Shown here one piece after another: positions 26,869-35,182 of a stretch of DNA of 64,000 nt (within the stretch, counting starts at the first letter, position 1; every line of letters starts with the position of its first letter). Both the position numbers and the translations under genes were made by a program. The notes beneath the pieces are model-generated. The model had not been told where the DNA came from and searched no databases. It saw only the letters and a list, made by a program, of their open reading frames with translations. The DNA is from Bacillus sp. HNG (GTDB lineage Bacteria; Bacillota; Bacilli; Bacillales; Bacillaceae_L): the NCBI RefSeq assembly GCF_003400205.1, contig NZ_QUQV01000001.1, positions 372,001 through 436,000 on the forward strand. The letters run 5' to 3'.

Positions 26869-27129
26869 CTATTCAATTTCCTCTGAATCCTTTTCTTCTG
26901 GAATATCAATGATAATCATATCTGTTCCGATTTTACGAATGTGTTGCCACGACACACGAACTTCATTGCCTTGCTTTTTGAAACCAAACCATTTTAATGA
27001 AGGAATAATAAGCGCCTTAATTTGACCTGTTCTTTCATCAATTTCTAAATCGGTTTGACCTAAAACACCTAGTCTTTCAGCACGTTTTACATCCACAATT
27101 TCTTTTCCACTTAATTCGCTTAACCTCAA
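26869..27129 (-). CDS. ymxH: YlmC/YmxH family sporulation protein (PRC-barrel)
   Basis: Small PRC-barrel protein of 86 residues with 'RLSELSGKEIVDVKRAERLG' at its start (key part GKEIVDVKRAERLG) and 'DIPEEKDSEE' at its end. The family is restricted to endospore formers and its precise role is unknown. The start chosen is TTG at 27129 because AAGGGGTGG lies six bases upstream and the length then equals the family's 85 residues; a longer frame starting six codons earlier runs over that Shine-Dalgarno. Follows mlpA by 65 bases. Confidence 0.9.
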   Translation of the reverse strand: MRLSELSGKEIVDVKRAERLGVLGQTDLEIDERTGQIKALIIPSLKWFGFKKQGNEVRVSWQHIRKIGTDMIIIDIPEEKDSEEIE

Positions 27130-27194
27130 AAGAGACCACCCCTTCAATGTCCTTTGTACATTCTATGGAGTAGTCCACTTTTTTAGAAGTAAAT

Positions 27195-28436
27195 TCAGTT
27201 TGAAAGCTTAATTGGTAGATCATCAGAAGGACTAACCAACGCTAGTGAAAAATCATCGGTGAATATTTGAGTTGCCATTTCATTCACACTATTTTCATTG
27301 ACAGCATTAATTTCGTCTATAATCTCATCGAGACTTTTATGTTTTTTCAATAATAATTCATTTTTTCCGTTACGGCTCATCCTGCTATTTGTACTTTCGA
27401 GGCTAAGCATGAGGCTGCCTTTCATTTGTTCCTTGCTATTCTTTAATTCTTTTTCAGTAATACCCTCTGCTTTCAGCTTTGCCAACGTATCCTGAATCGT
27501 TTCAAATAAGAGATTTAATTGATTGCTACCTGTCCCTCCGTAAATTGTCACCATCCCTGTGTCCTTATAAGAAGAGTGATAGGAGAAAACAGAATAAGCA
27601 AGGCCTCTTTGCTCACGAACTTCTTGGAATAATCGACTGCTCATGCTTCCTCCAAGAATATTATTTAACACAATTAAGTCATATACATCTTTATCACCGA
27701 TTTGCAAGCCATTAAAGCCTAAGCAGAGATGGGCTTGTTCGGTTTCTTTTTTACGTGTGATTTTATTTGTATGGAAAGATGGCTTTTGTAACTCCTGATT
27801 TGTTTGGTTCCCTGAATAATTACCAAAATACGCTTCAACCTCAGAAATAAAGGCTTCATCAATATTCCCAGCAATGGATACGACCACTTTGTCCGGTGTA
27901 TACATATCATTCATATATTGACGTAACTTATCTCCATTAAAGCTTTCCAACGTCTTTTCAGTGCCCAGTATCGGATAACCTAATGGATGATTCTCATAGC
28001 TTGCTTTACTTAATATGTCATGGACGATATCATCGGGTGTATCTTCGTACATTTTGATTTCTTCAAAGACTACATTTTTTTCTTTTTTCAATTCCTCTTC
28101 ATCAAAAGTTGAATTAAAAAACATATCAGCTAGGACATCTAATGCATATTTTGCATGTTCATCTAACACCTTCGCATAGTAACAAGTATATTCCTTAGAT
28201 GTGAACGCATTTACCTGTCCACCTATGCTATCAAAAGACTCTGCAATTTCTCTAGCAGACCTTGTTTTCGTTCCTTTGAAAAACATGTGCTCTAGAAAAT
28301 GTGAAATCCCGTTGTTTTCCGGGTTTTCATAACGTGACCCTGTCCCAATCCAGACACCTATTGCAACTGATCGAACAGTTGGGATGTTTTCTAATACGAT
28401 TCTTACACCATTTTGACAAGTATATTTTTTGATCAA
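27195..28436 (-). CDS. mlpA: M16 zinc peptidase MlpA (YmxG)
   Basis: Processing-peptidase-like zinc enzyme of 413 residues with HFLEH at 46-50 and E126 in 'FEEIKMYEDTPDD' as third zinc ligand, spaced 76 residues from H50 as in the family. The C-terminal M16 half has 'LGGSMSSRLFQEVREQRGLAYSV' (GGSMSSRLF). B. subtilis MlpA was linked to control of the extracellular protease AprE. It follows ylxY and precedes ymxH, the usual order. It is a third M16 gene in this window, next to the ymfF/ymfH pair. Confidence 0.92.
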   Translation of the reverse strand: MIKKYTCQNGVRIVLENIPTVRSVAIGVWIGTGSRYENPENNGISHFLEHMFFKGTKTRSAREIAESFDSIGGQVNAFTSKEYTCYYAKVLDEHAKYALDVLADMFFNSTFDEEELKKEKNVVFEEIKMYEDTPDDIVHDILSKASYENHPLGYPILGTEKTLESFNGDKLRQYMNDMYTPDKVVVSIAGNIDEAFISEVEAYFGNYSGNQTNQELQKPSFHTNKITRKKETEQAHLCLGFNGLQIGDKDVYDLIVLNNILGGSMSSRLFQEVREQRGLAYSVFSYHSSYKDTGMVTIYGGTGSNQLNLLFETIQDTLAKLKAEGITEKELKNSKEQMKGSLMLSLESTNSRMSRNGKNELLLKKHKSLDEIIDEINAVNENSVNEMATQIFTDDFSLALVSPSDDLPIKLSN

Positions 28437-28468
28437 GGCTGTATTCCTCCTGTTCTAAAAACAACGGA

Positions 28469-29440
28469 TTACTTTTTCTTTAGTATTATACGTTCTTCGT
28501 TTAATAATGTAGAAACATTGTCGATTGCAAGATCTTTTTGTTTAATTGATAGAATTAATCTTTCAAGGCTTTGAGCAGTTGGTGATGTCGGATGCATTAA
28601 AACCATGGCTCCAGGATGAATTTTACCCATTACTCTTTGGACCAATACATGTGGTTGTGGAAGCTGCCAATCAATTGTATCCACACTCCACATAATTGTT
28701 TTCATACCAAGTTCATCAGCTATTGTAACAACTTCATCACGGTAACTTCCACTTGGAGGAGCAAATAGGGTCGGCTTTTTACCTGTTGCTGCCTCAATCA
28801 CTTGATTTGTTTTGATTAATTGTTCCCTAACTAGATCGGATGACAATGTTTTCATATCTGGATGTGTATACGAATGATTTCCTACCTCATGACCAGCATC
28901 TACAATCATTTTTGCTAAATCCGGATTTTCCTTAACCCATCTACCTTCTAAGAAAAAAGTTGCCTTTACATTATGTTTTTTTAGGGTTTCAAGCATATCA
29001 GGAATATATTCATTCCCCCATGCTACATTGATTAAAAACGAAACGATCGGTTTATTCGGATTTCCACGATAAATCACGGATGTAGGTAAATCCTCTAAAT
29101 GAATCTTCGGTGAAATCTGCTTATACACTAGCTTGTTTTCATCAAAAGTTCTATTTTTTTTCATCTTTTCATATGAAGCCTGAATATCCACCTCTAGGCC
29201 ATTTAAGCCAGGAGTTGCTTTCCAAACAGGGTCTATTTTAGCATCTTCAGCCGGAATGCTATACTCAAACGCCCTTTTTTCAATTTCATTTAAAAGCTGA
29301 TCACCTTTACTTACAGGGATTGCATCAGCAGTCTCTTTTAATCCTTGAACATAATTATTCGTATATGGATTATGTAATGAACCAATCGAAATCAATAAAA
29401 TACATATAAAAACAAAAAATTGTATGTACTGTTTTTTCAT
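28469..29440 (-). CDS. ylxY: YlxY, polysaccharide deacetylase-like protein
   Basis: Membrane-anchored protein of 323 residues: signal anchor at about 5-22, a stem, then a NodB domain from about 130. The metal-binding HSYTH is intact at 189-193, and 'LFAPPSGSYRDEVV' supplies the third motif, but the first motif, normally TFDDGP with the catalytic aspartate, reads INVAWGNEY at 137-145. The same change is remembered from other YlxY proteins, so the family may be non-enzymatic or use another chemistry. It lies between pnp and mlpA as in B. subtilis; a sporulation role has been suggested from context only. Confidence 0.88.
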   Translation of the reverse strand: MKKQYIQFFVFICILLISIGSLHNPYTNNYVQGLKETADAIPVSKGDQLLNEIEKRAFEYSIPAEDAKIDPVWKATPGLNGLEVDIQASYEKMKKNRTFDENKLVYKQISPKIHLEDLPTSVIYRGNPNKPIVSFLINVAWGNEYIPDMLETLKKHNVKATFFLEGRWVKENPDLAKMIVDAGHEVGNHSYTHPDMKTLSSDLVREQLIKTNQVIEAATGKKPTLFAPPSGSYRDEVVTIADELGMKTIMWSVDTIDWQLPQPHVLVQRVMGKIHPGAMVLMHPTSPTAQSLERLILSIKQKDLAIDNVSTLLNEERIILKKK

Positions 29441-29528
29441 AGCTATCCCCCTCTTTACTAGAAATTATGTAAAGGAGGGACAAGGTAGAACTCAAATCAT
29501 AAATTTAAAGAAACTGTTTAAAAACCTA

Positions 29529-29551
29529 AAAAGCCCGGTTTACCAGGCTTT
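29529..29551 (-). terminator. Intrinsic terminator after pnp
   Basis: Minus strand AAAGCCTGGT, two-base loop, ACCGGGCTTTTT, 11 bases after the pnp stop. Confidence 0.88.
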
Positions 29552-29562
29552 AGAATGGATTA

Positions 29563-31680
29563 TTATTGTTGTTGTTCTTCTTTTTCCTTTTGTTCACGTA
29601 GAACGGCTTTTCTAGATAGGTTTACACGGCCTTGCTTATCAATTTCTGTTACTTTTACAAGGATTTCATCCCCAATAGAGACAACATCCTCAACTTTTCC
29701 AACTCGTTCTTCAGCAAGTTCAGAAATATGAACAAGTCCATCCTTACCACTAAAAATTTCAACAAAAGCACCGAATTTTTCAATACGTTTTACTTTACCA
29801 AGGTACATTTGGCCAACTTCTACCTCACGAACGATATCTTCGATGATTTTCTTAGCTTTTTGATTCATCGCTTCGTCGACAGAAGAGATAAAGATTGTTC
29901 CATCTTGTTCAATATCGATTTTAACGCCAGTTTCATCAATAATCTTATTGATTTGTTTACCACTTGGTCCAATAACATCACGGATCTTGTCTGGATTAAT
30001 TGCCATTGTTAAAATCTTAGGTGCATATTTAGAAAGCTCAGTTCTAGGTGTTGTTAATGTTGCTAACATGGAATCAAGAATCTGCATACGACCTTTTTTC
30101 GCTTGCTGTAATGCTTCTTCAAGAATTTCACTAGAAAGACCTTCGATTTTAATATCCATTTGTAAGGCTGTAACACCTTTTGATGTCCCCGCAACCTTAA
30201 AGTCCATATCTCCTAAATGGTCTTCCATTCCTTGAATATCTGTTAGCACGGTATAATGCTCGCCTGATTTAACAAGTCCCATTGCAATACCAGCTACAGG
30301 AGCTTTTATCGGAACACCCGCGTCCATCATGGCAAGTGTACTTGCACAAATGCTTGCTTGTGAAGTAGAACCATTTGATTCTAAGACCTCAGAAACAAGA
30401 CGGATTGTATATGGAAAATCCTTCTCAGAAGGAACAACTGGTTCTAAGGCACGTTCTCCTAATGCACCATGTCCAATTTCACGACGACCTGGACCTCTCA
30501 TTGGACCAGTTTCACCTACACTGAATTGTGGGAAATTATAGTGATGCATAAATCGTTTTGTTTCTTCAATTCCTAATCCATCAAGGATTTGCACATCCCC
30601 TAATGCACCTAGTGTACAGATACTTAATGCCTGGGTTTGTCCACGTGTAAATAAACCTGAACCATGGGTACGAGCTAATACGCCAACCTCTGATGAAAGA
30701 GGGCGAATTTCATCGATTTGTCTTCCGTCCGGACGGACCTTTTCAACCGTAATTAAGCGTCGAACCTCTTCTTTTACAAGTTTATTTAGAATTTCCTTTA
30801 CTTGTTTAATAGTAGCTTCTTCAGCTTCTTGTTCCTGGTATTCAGCAACAATTGCTGCTTTTACTTCATTAATTGCAGCTTCTCTAGCATGCTTTTCAGC
30901 AACTTGTACCGCTTTATTGATGTCCTCTTCTGCTTTTGCTCGAATTTGAGATTCTAGCTCTGCATCAAGCTCATAAAGAGGAATTTCCATTTTTTCTTTA
31001 CCGATTTCAGCAACGATTTTTTCTTGGAATGCGATTAAACGCTTGATTTCCTCATGTCCAAACATAATTGCTTCAAGCATCACTTCTTCAGGAACCTCAT
31101 CAGCACCAGCTTCAACCATGTTAATCGCATCTTTTGTACCAGCAACAACTAAATGGATATCGCTTTTTTCTTGGTCTGCTACTGAAGGGTTAATGATAAA
31201 TTGATTGTCAACTCGACCAACCGTTACACCAGCAATTGGACCTTCAAATGGAATATCTGAAACAGATAGTGCCAATGATGAACCGAACATTGCAGCCATT
31301 TCAGAAGAGCAGTCCTGATCTACGCTCATGACAATGCTTATTACTTGTACTTCATTTCTGAATCCATCAGCAAATAAAGGTCGTATTGGACGGTCTATTA
31401 AACGACTTGCAAGAATTGCTTTTTCACTTGGTCTACCCTCACGTTTAATAAATCCTCCAGGGATTTTTCCAACTGCATATAATCGTTCTTCATAGTTTAC
31501 AGTAAGTGGAAAGAAATCTAATGGTTTTGGCTCTTTTGATGCGGTTGCTGTACTTAAGACAGCTGTTTCTCCATAGCGAACTAATGCAGCTCCGTTAGCT
31601 TGTTTCGCTAATTGACCAATTTCTACGGTCAGTTGTCTGCCAGCCCAGTCCATGGAAAAAACTTGCTTTCCTTGTTCCAT
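29563..31680 (-). CDS. pnp: Polyribonucleotide nucleotidyltransferase (PNPase)
   Basis: PNPase degrades mRNA 3' to 5' by phosphorolysis. The 705-residue product has two RNase PH domains (about 10-215 and 310-545) joined by a helical domain, a KH domain (about 553-612, with GPSG as the GxxG loop) and an S1 domain (about 622-690). The C-terminus is a short Glu/Gln tail. Start ATG has GAGAGGGG upstream. It follows rpsO behind a terminator, so it has its own promoter or lives on read-through, as in most bacteria. Confidence 0.97.
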   Translation of the reverse strand: MEQGKQVFSMDWAGRQLTVEIGQLAKQANGAALVRYGETAVLSTATASKEPKPLDFFPLTVNYEERLYAVGKIPGGFIKREGRPSEKAILASRLIDRPIRPLFADGFRNEVQVISIVMSVDQDCSSEMAAMFGSSLALSVSDIPFEGPIAGVTVGRVDNQFIINPSVADQEKSDIHLVVAGTKDAINMVEAGADEVPEEVMLEAIMFGHEEIKRLIAFQEKIVAEIGKEKMEIPLYELDAELESQIRAKAEEDINKAVQVAEKHAREAAINEVKAAIVAEYQEQEAEEATIKQVKEILNKLVKEEVRRLITVEKVRPDGRQIDEIRPLSSEVGVLARTHGSGLFTRGQTQALSICTLGALGDVQILDGLGIEETKRFMHHYNFPQFSVGETGPMRGPGRREIGHGALGERALEPVVPSEKDFPYTIRLVSEVLESNGSTSQASICASTLAMMDAGVPIKAPVAGIAMGLVKSGEHYTVLTDIQGMEDHLGDMDFKVAGTSKGVTALQMDIKIEGLSSEILEEALQQAKKGRMQILDSMLATLTTPRTELSKYAPKILTMAINPDKIRDVIGPSGKQINKIIDETGVKIDIEQDGTIFISSVDEAMNQKAKKIIEDIVREVEVGQMYLGKVKRIEKFGAFVEIFSGKDGLVHISELAEERVGKVEDVVSIGDEILVKVTEIDKQGRVNLSRKAVLREQKEKEEQQQ

Positions 31681-31841
31681 ATAATAGTACCCCTCTCTAA
31701 ATCACATTCAAATGTATATTATGTATTGATAGTATGAACTAATTTATTCGAACATATCAATACTCGTTCAATATGTAAAGTGAAATTTGTTCAAATTTGC
31801 TAGAATGGAAAGGAAAAAAATCCCTCCATTTTTAACCTAAT

Positions 31842-31868
31842 AAAAAAGCGGGAATGCTCCCGCTTTTT
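31842..31868 (-). terminator. Intrinsic terminator after rpsO
   Basis: Minus strand AAAAGCGGGA, four-base loop, TCCCGCTTTTTT, six bases after the rpsO stop. Confidence 0.93.
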
Positions 31869-31874
31869 CGTAGA

Positions 31875-32144
31875 TTATCGACGTAGTCCAAGCTTGTTGA
31901 TTAATTCACGGTAACGAGTTACGTCTTTATTACGAAGATATGTTAATAAATTACGACGTTTACCAACCATCTTTAATAGACCACGACGTGAATGATGATC
32001 TTTCTTGTGTGTACGTAAATGATCATTTAACTTATTGATTTGCTCAGTTAGGACAGCGATTTGAACTTCTGGTGAACCAGTATCATTCTCGTGAGTTTTG
32101 TACTCGCTGATAATTTCATTCTTACGCTCTTGTGTGATAGCCAT
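31875..32144 (-). CDS. rpsO: 30S ribosomal protein S15
   Basis: S15 of 89 residues, a primary binder of the 16S rRNA central domain. The conserved '[14 protein letters not shown]' and '[15 protein letters not shown]' stretches are present. Start ATG 32144 follows AGGAGGTGA by five bases; a GTG three codons upstream is part of that ribosome-binding site. It has its own promoter inside the end of ribF and a leader that can fold around the ribosome-binding region, consistent with S15 autoregulation. Confidence 0.97.
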   Translation of the reverse strand: MAITQERKNEIISEYKTHENDTGSPEVQIAVLTEQINKLNDHLRTHKKDHHSRRGLLKMVGKRRNLLTYLRNKDVTRYRELINKLGLRR

Positions 32145-32228
32145 CCTATTCACCTCCTATAATAGTATCCCCGATTACCTAGCAGACGTTGGTGATTCGA
32201 TCTGCCACGCAATGGTTCTTTTTCATAC
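32145..32228 (-). promoter_or_regulatory. Candidate S15 autoregulatory leader
   Basis: The 84-base leader contains ATTGC-GTG-GCAGA and, 14 bases on, TCTGC-TAG-GTAAT, whose arms pair, followed closely by the Shine-Dalgarno. S15-controlled leaders are established in Geobacillus and Bacillus relatives; identity with them was not tested. Confidence 0.45.
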
Positions 32229-32234
32229 TTAAAT

Positions 32235-32263
32235 AGAATACATCTTTTTATGATAAAAAGCAA
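32235..32263 (-). promoter_or_regulatory. Sigma-A promoter of rpsO
   Basis: Minus strand -35 TTGCTT (32258-32263), 17-base spacer, -10 TATTCT (32235-32240), overlapping the last codons of ribF and about 90 bases before the rpsO start. Confidence 0.6.
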
Positions 32264-33213
32264 GTATGTTCGTCTATTTTCTCAAAATACTGCTTTGCTT
32301 GTTCCTTATCTCGTCCAATTTGCTTGATTAATTCATCGATGGACGAAAACTTTTTCTCAGAACGGATTCTTTTATGCCATTCAACAATAACTTCTTTTTT
32401 ATAAATGTCTTCATTAAAATCAAACAGATGGACTTCAATCGAAGGTACAGTCTCGTTTTCATGAAAGGTAGGTTTAACACCAAGGTTACAAACACCATGA
32501 TGCCATGTTGAACCAATCTTTAAACGAACTGCATAGACTCCCATTTTAGGAATAATATAATCCTCACTCGTTTTTACATTAGCTGTTGGAAAGCCAATCG
32601 TTCTTCCGCGTTTCTCCCCATCAACTACGATCCCTTTTACTGTATAGAATCTACCTAAAAGCGGTGCAAGTTGATCCACTTCTCCTTTTTGGATCAAACC
32701 TCGGATAACAGTCGAACTCACCTTTTCATTCTTAAACGTAAATTTCTCAACAGTAGTTTGAGTAAATCGTCCATTTGAAAGTTCAGGAAGAGTGTCCATC
32801 GTTCCTTTTCCAAATCGTCCAAACGTAAAATCAAATCCCGCGACAACATGTTTCACATTCAGACCAATGATATATTGATCCACAAATTGTTGTGGTGATA
32901 AACTTGCAAACTCAGATGAGAAATTCACAATGTATAAATAATCAATATCCATCTCTTCAAATAACTCTTGTTTATGATGTAATGGCGTTATATATTCAAC
33001 ATTTGTAACATCTTTTTTAAGGACAACGGATGGATGGGGATCGAAGGTCATGACAGAGCACGCAATTCCTTGTGTCTCTGCTTCCTTCTTTGCCGTTTCA
33101 ACAACCTTTTGATGTCCAAGATGAACACCATCAAAATATCCCAAAGCTAAAACAGTTGGTGGTAAATCTGTTTGATTAAAAGAATGTGGGTGTGTGATAT
33201 GAATCGTTTTCAC
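32248..33213 (-). CDS. ribF: Bifunctional riboflavin kinase / FAD synthetase
   Basis: RibF (RibC in B. subtilis) phosphorylates riboflavin to FMN and adenylates FMN to FAD. The 321-residue protein has the N-terminal nucleotidyltransferase domain with GYFDGVHLGH at 25-34 and the C-terminal kinase domain with 'GRTIGFPTANV' near 204-214 and 'SIEVHLFDFNEDIY' further on. It follows truB across a 276-base gap filled mostly by a family A repeat, unlike the tight truB-ribF spacing usual in bacilli. Confidence 0.95.
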   Translation of the reverse strand: MKTIHITHPHSFNQTDLPPTVLALGYFDGVHLGHQKVVETAKKEAETQGIACSVMTFDPHPSVVLKKDVTNVEYITPLHHKQELFEEMDIDYLYIVNFSSEFASLSPQQFVDQYIIGLNVKHVVAGFDFTFGRFGKGTMDTLPELSNGRFTQTTVEKFTFKNEKVSSTVIRGLIQKGEVDQLAPLLGRFYTVKGIVVDGEKRGRTIGFPTANVKTSEDYIIPKMGVYAVRLKIGSTWHHGVCNLGVKPTFHENETVPSIEVHLFDFNEDIYKKEVIVEWHKRIRSEKKFSSIDELIKQIGRDKEQAKQYFEKIDEHTCFLS

Positions 33214-33240
33214 TTCTATTTCACCTTTTCTACTTCTAAA

Positions 33241-33489
33241 TCAAATACGCCTAGGCGTATTTGCGCTCGATTTTTAGGCCCACAGGAAGTGGGTCATAAA
33301 GACGTTGCCACAGGAAGTGGCGTACTTAGTCTTTGATCTTACTGCTCGAAAAATTTCCATTTAAAAATTGTGGCATCCGCCGGAGGCATTAACTTTATTC
33401 AGACAGGGTTTGAAATCAAACCAGATTTTTAAATGATATTTGGATGTGTTCCACTACCTAAATAGGAGTATTCTGCTGAATAAAGTTAA
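33241..33489 (+). repeat. Repeat family A, copy 4 (with 73-base terminal loop)
   Basis: Begins with a perfect hairpin CAAATACGCC-ta-GGCGTATTTG, then CCCAC-aggaa-GTGGG, AAAGAC...GTCTTT enclosing GCCAC-aggaa-GTGGC, CCGCCGGAGGC and the terminal arms TTAACTTTATTCAG (33389-33402) and CTGAATAAAGTTAA (33476-33489), a perfect 14-bp inverted repeat. The loop between the arms is 73 bases (16 in copy 3) and holds its own GGTTTGA-aa-TCAAACC hairpin. The element ends exactly where the truB stop codon begins. Confidence 0.88.
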
Positions 33490-34416
33490 CTATTTTAACT
33501 CTTGGTTATTAACTAATACCTTAATAGGTTTTATCAATTGAGTTTTTTCTGGATGTCTTTGATATATTGCTAGGATTTCTCCATTATGTAGGATAGCAAT
33601 AGGCTCCCCGGTTGAAATCTCATTTAACTCTTTTGGAACCGGAAAAACAGACCCATTTTTTACTTTCTCTGCTACTTTATCATTAATTAAAATTTTGCGC
33701 AAATGGGAAACGGCGTCTTCAATTGTTAGAAGATGTTCTCCAATTGTTTCATTCTGAACATGCTGTTCTAATTCTTCTAGTGTCATACATTGATTAAGAG
33801 TAAAATCACCAGAAGAAGTCCTTTTTAAATCAGACATATGTGATGGATATCCTAGTTTTTCACCCATTTGAACAGCTAAGGTTCGAACATAAGTGCCCTT
33901 ACTGCATGTTACACGGAAACGAAAGGAGACAGTTCCTTCCTTTTGAACGATATCACTGAGTAGCTCTAAGTGATGGATGGTTATTTTACGAGAAGGTCTT
34001 TCAATTACCAATCCTTGTCTAGCGTACTCATAAAGGCGTTTTCCATTTACTTTAACCGCAGAATACATAGGTGGTGTTTGAATGATTTCACCTGTTAATG
34101 AATGAAGTACGTCTAGGACTTCATCTTTTGTAATTGGTCGGTCCACTTTTTTTTCTTCGACGATCTCACCAGATGCATCTTCTGTCGTCGTTGAAATCCC
34201 TATGGTCGCTTCCCCTTCATAGGTTTTATTTGCCGCTGTGACATATTCAACGATTTTCGTTGCTCTTCCTAGACAAATAGGCAGTACTCCTGAAACATCA
34301 GGGTCTAGCGTACCAGTATGACCTACCTTTTTCATTTTTACTAACTTTCGCACTTTAAAAACACAATCATGGGAAGTCATCCCTTTTGGTTTATTGAGAA
34401 GTAAAATTCCATCCAC
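33490..34416 (-). CDS. truB: tRNA pseudouridine(55) synthase
   Basis: TruB makes the universal pseudouridine 55 in the T-loop of tRNA. The 308-residue protein has the catalytic aspartate D38 in GHTGTLDP, the 'PPMYSAVKVNGKRLYEYAR' region (YSAVKVNG) and a C-terminal PUA-like part. GTG 34416 is chosen as start because 'VDGILLLNKPKG' is the family's N-terminus; GGGGAG lies 11 bases upstream. The TAG stop directly abuts a family A repeat, so the last residues may have been affected by its insertion. Confidence 0.95.
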   Translation of the reverse strand: MDGILLLNKPKGMTSHDCVFKVRKLVKMKKVGHTGTLDPDVSGVLPICLGRATKIVEYVTAANKTYEGEATIGISTTTEDASGEIVEEKKVDRPITKDEVLDVLHSLTGEIIQTPPMYSAVKVNGKRLYEYARQGLVIERPSRKITIHHLELLSDIVQKEGTVSFRFRVTCSKGTYVRTLAVQMGEKLGYPSHMSDLKRTSSGDFTLNQCMTLEELEQHVQNETIGEHLLTIEDAVSHLRKILINDKVAEKVKNGSVFPVPKELNEISTGEPIAILHNGEILAIYQRHPEKTQLIKPIKVLVNNQELK

Positions 34417-34481
34417 TAAGAGCCACACTCCCCTATCCTTTTTTTAAATATACTTTCGTTCATTACTATCTAAAATCAACT

Positions 34482-34517
34482 GAAAAAAAGGGATAGACTT
34501 TATAAAAAAGCCTATCC
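34482..34517 (-). terminator. Hairpin with T run between rbfA and truB
   Basis: Minus strand GGATAGGCTTTTTT, short loop, AGTCTATCC followed by TTTTTTT. It lies just after the rbfA stop and would reduce transcription into truB. Confidence 0.65.
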
Positions 34518-34523
34518 TCTCCC

Positions 34524-34889
34524 TTATTCTCGGTTTGATTCTTGATTTGATTGCTTATTTATTTCATGAAGGATCGATTCAATTCGATTCCCATAATCAA
34601 TTGATTCGTCAAATTCAAATAGAATCTCAGGTGTTTTCCGTAAGCGAATACGCTGACCGATTTCTGACCGGATAAAGCCTTTCGCTTTCGCGAGACCTTT
34701 TAACGTATTCTGCCTTTGTTCTTCATCACCTAGAACCGAAATAAAAACTTTCGCTTGCTGTAGGTCTCCAGTAACTTGGACGTCGGTTACTGTAACAAAT
34801 CCAATTCTAGGATCCTTAATCTTCCGTCCAATGATGTCACTTAATTCCTTTTTCATTTGTTCTCCAACACGATTAGGTCGTAAACTCAT
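34524..34889 (-). CDS. rbfA: Ribosome-binding factor A
   Basis: RbfA, 121 residues, a KH-type assembly factor needed for 16S rRNA 5' end maturation and cold adaptation. The opening '[17 protein letters not shown]' and '[18 protein letters not shown]' are diagnostic. Fourteen bases after ylxP, in the standard infB-ylxP-rbfA-truB order. Confidence 0.95.
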   Translation of the reverse strand: MSLRPNRVGEQMKKELSDIIGRKIKDPRIGFVTVTDVQVTGDLQQAKVFISVLGDEEQRQNTLKGLAKAKGFIRSEIGQRIRLRKTPEILFEFDESIDYGNRIESILHEINKQSNQESNRE

Positions 34890-34903
34890 CTAGCTTTCAC
34901 CTC

Positions 34904-35182
34904 TTATAACCACTCAAAGTCGGTTATTGTTCGATCTAATTCTGGGAAAGAATCAATAAACTTCAGGGCATTGTTTAATTCGAGTTCAGAATGCTTGCGA
35001 CTAGAAGATACAGTGACAATTGCAAGCTTAGTGCGTTGCCATGTATCTTGATAGTCTACCTCCGCAACTGAAACATTAAACTTTTGTTTGAGTCGAGTTA
35101 TGACACTCTGCAATACTGCTCGTTTTGCTTTTAAAGAGTTTGCATCATAAATGACACATTCGCACTCCACATAGCCGATCAA
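34904..35182 (-). CDS. ylxP: YlxP-like protein (DUF503)
   Basis: Small protein of 92 residues, DUF503, with '[20 protein letters not shown]' at the family's position ([10 protein letters not shown]) and '[13 protein letters not shown]'. It is found after infB in most bacilli and is probably a ribosome-related factor, but no function is proven. The start is TTG at 35182, overlapping the infB TGA stop, which implies coupled translation. Confidence 0.9.
   Translation of the reverse strand: MIGYVECECVIYDANSLKAKRAVLQSVITRLKQKFNVSVAEVDYQDTWQRTKLAIVTVSSSRKHSELELNNALKFIDSFPELDRTITDFEWL

Noticed and set aside
31681-31841. A defined sigma-A promoter for pnp
   Set aside because: TTTACA and TATGTT at 17-base spacing exist in the gap, but several equally good pairs occur in this AT-rich stretch.
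32248-33240. Possible FMN riboswitch before ribF
   Set aside because: The gap upstream of ribF is family A repeat and AT-rich DNA; no FMN-aptamer consensus blocks were seen.
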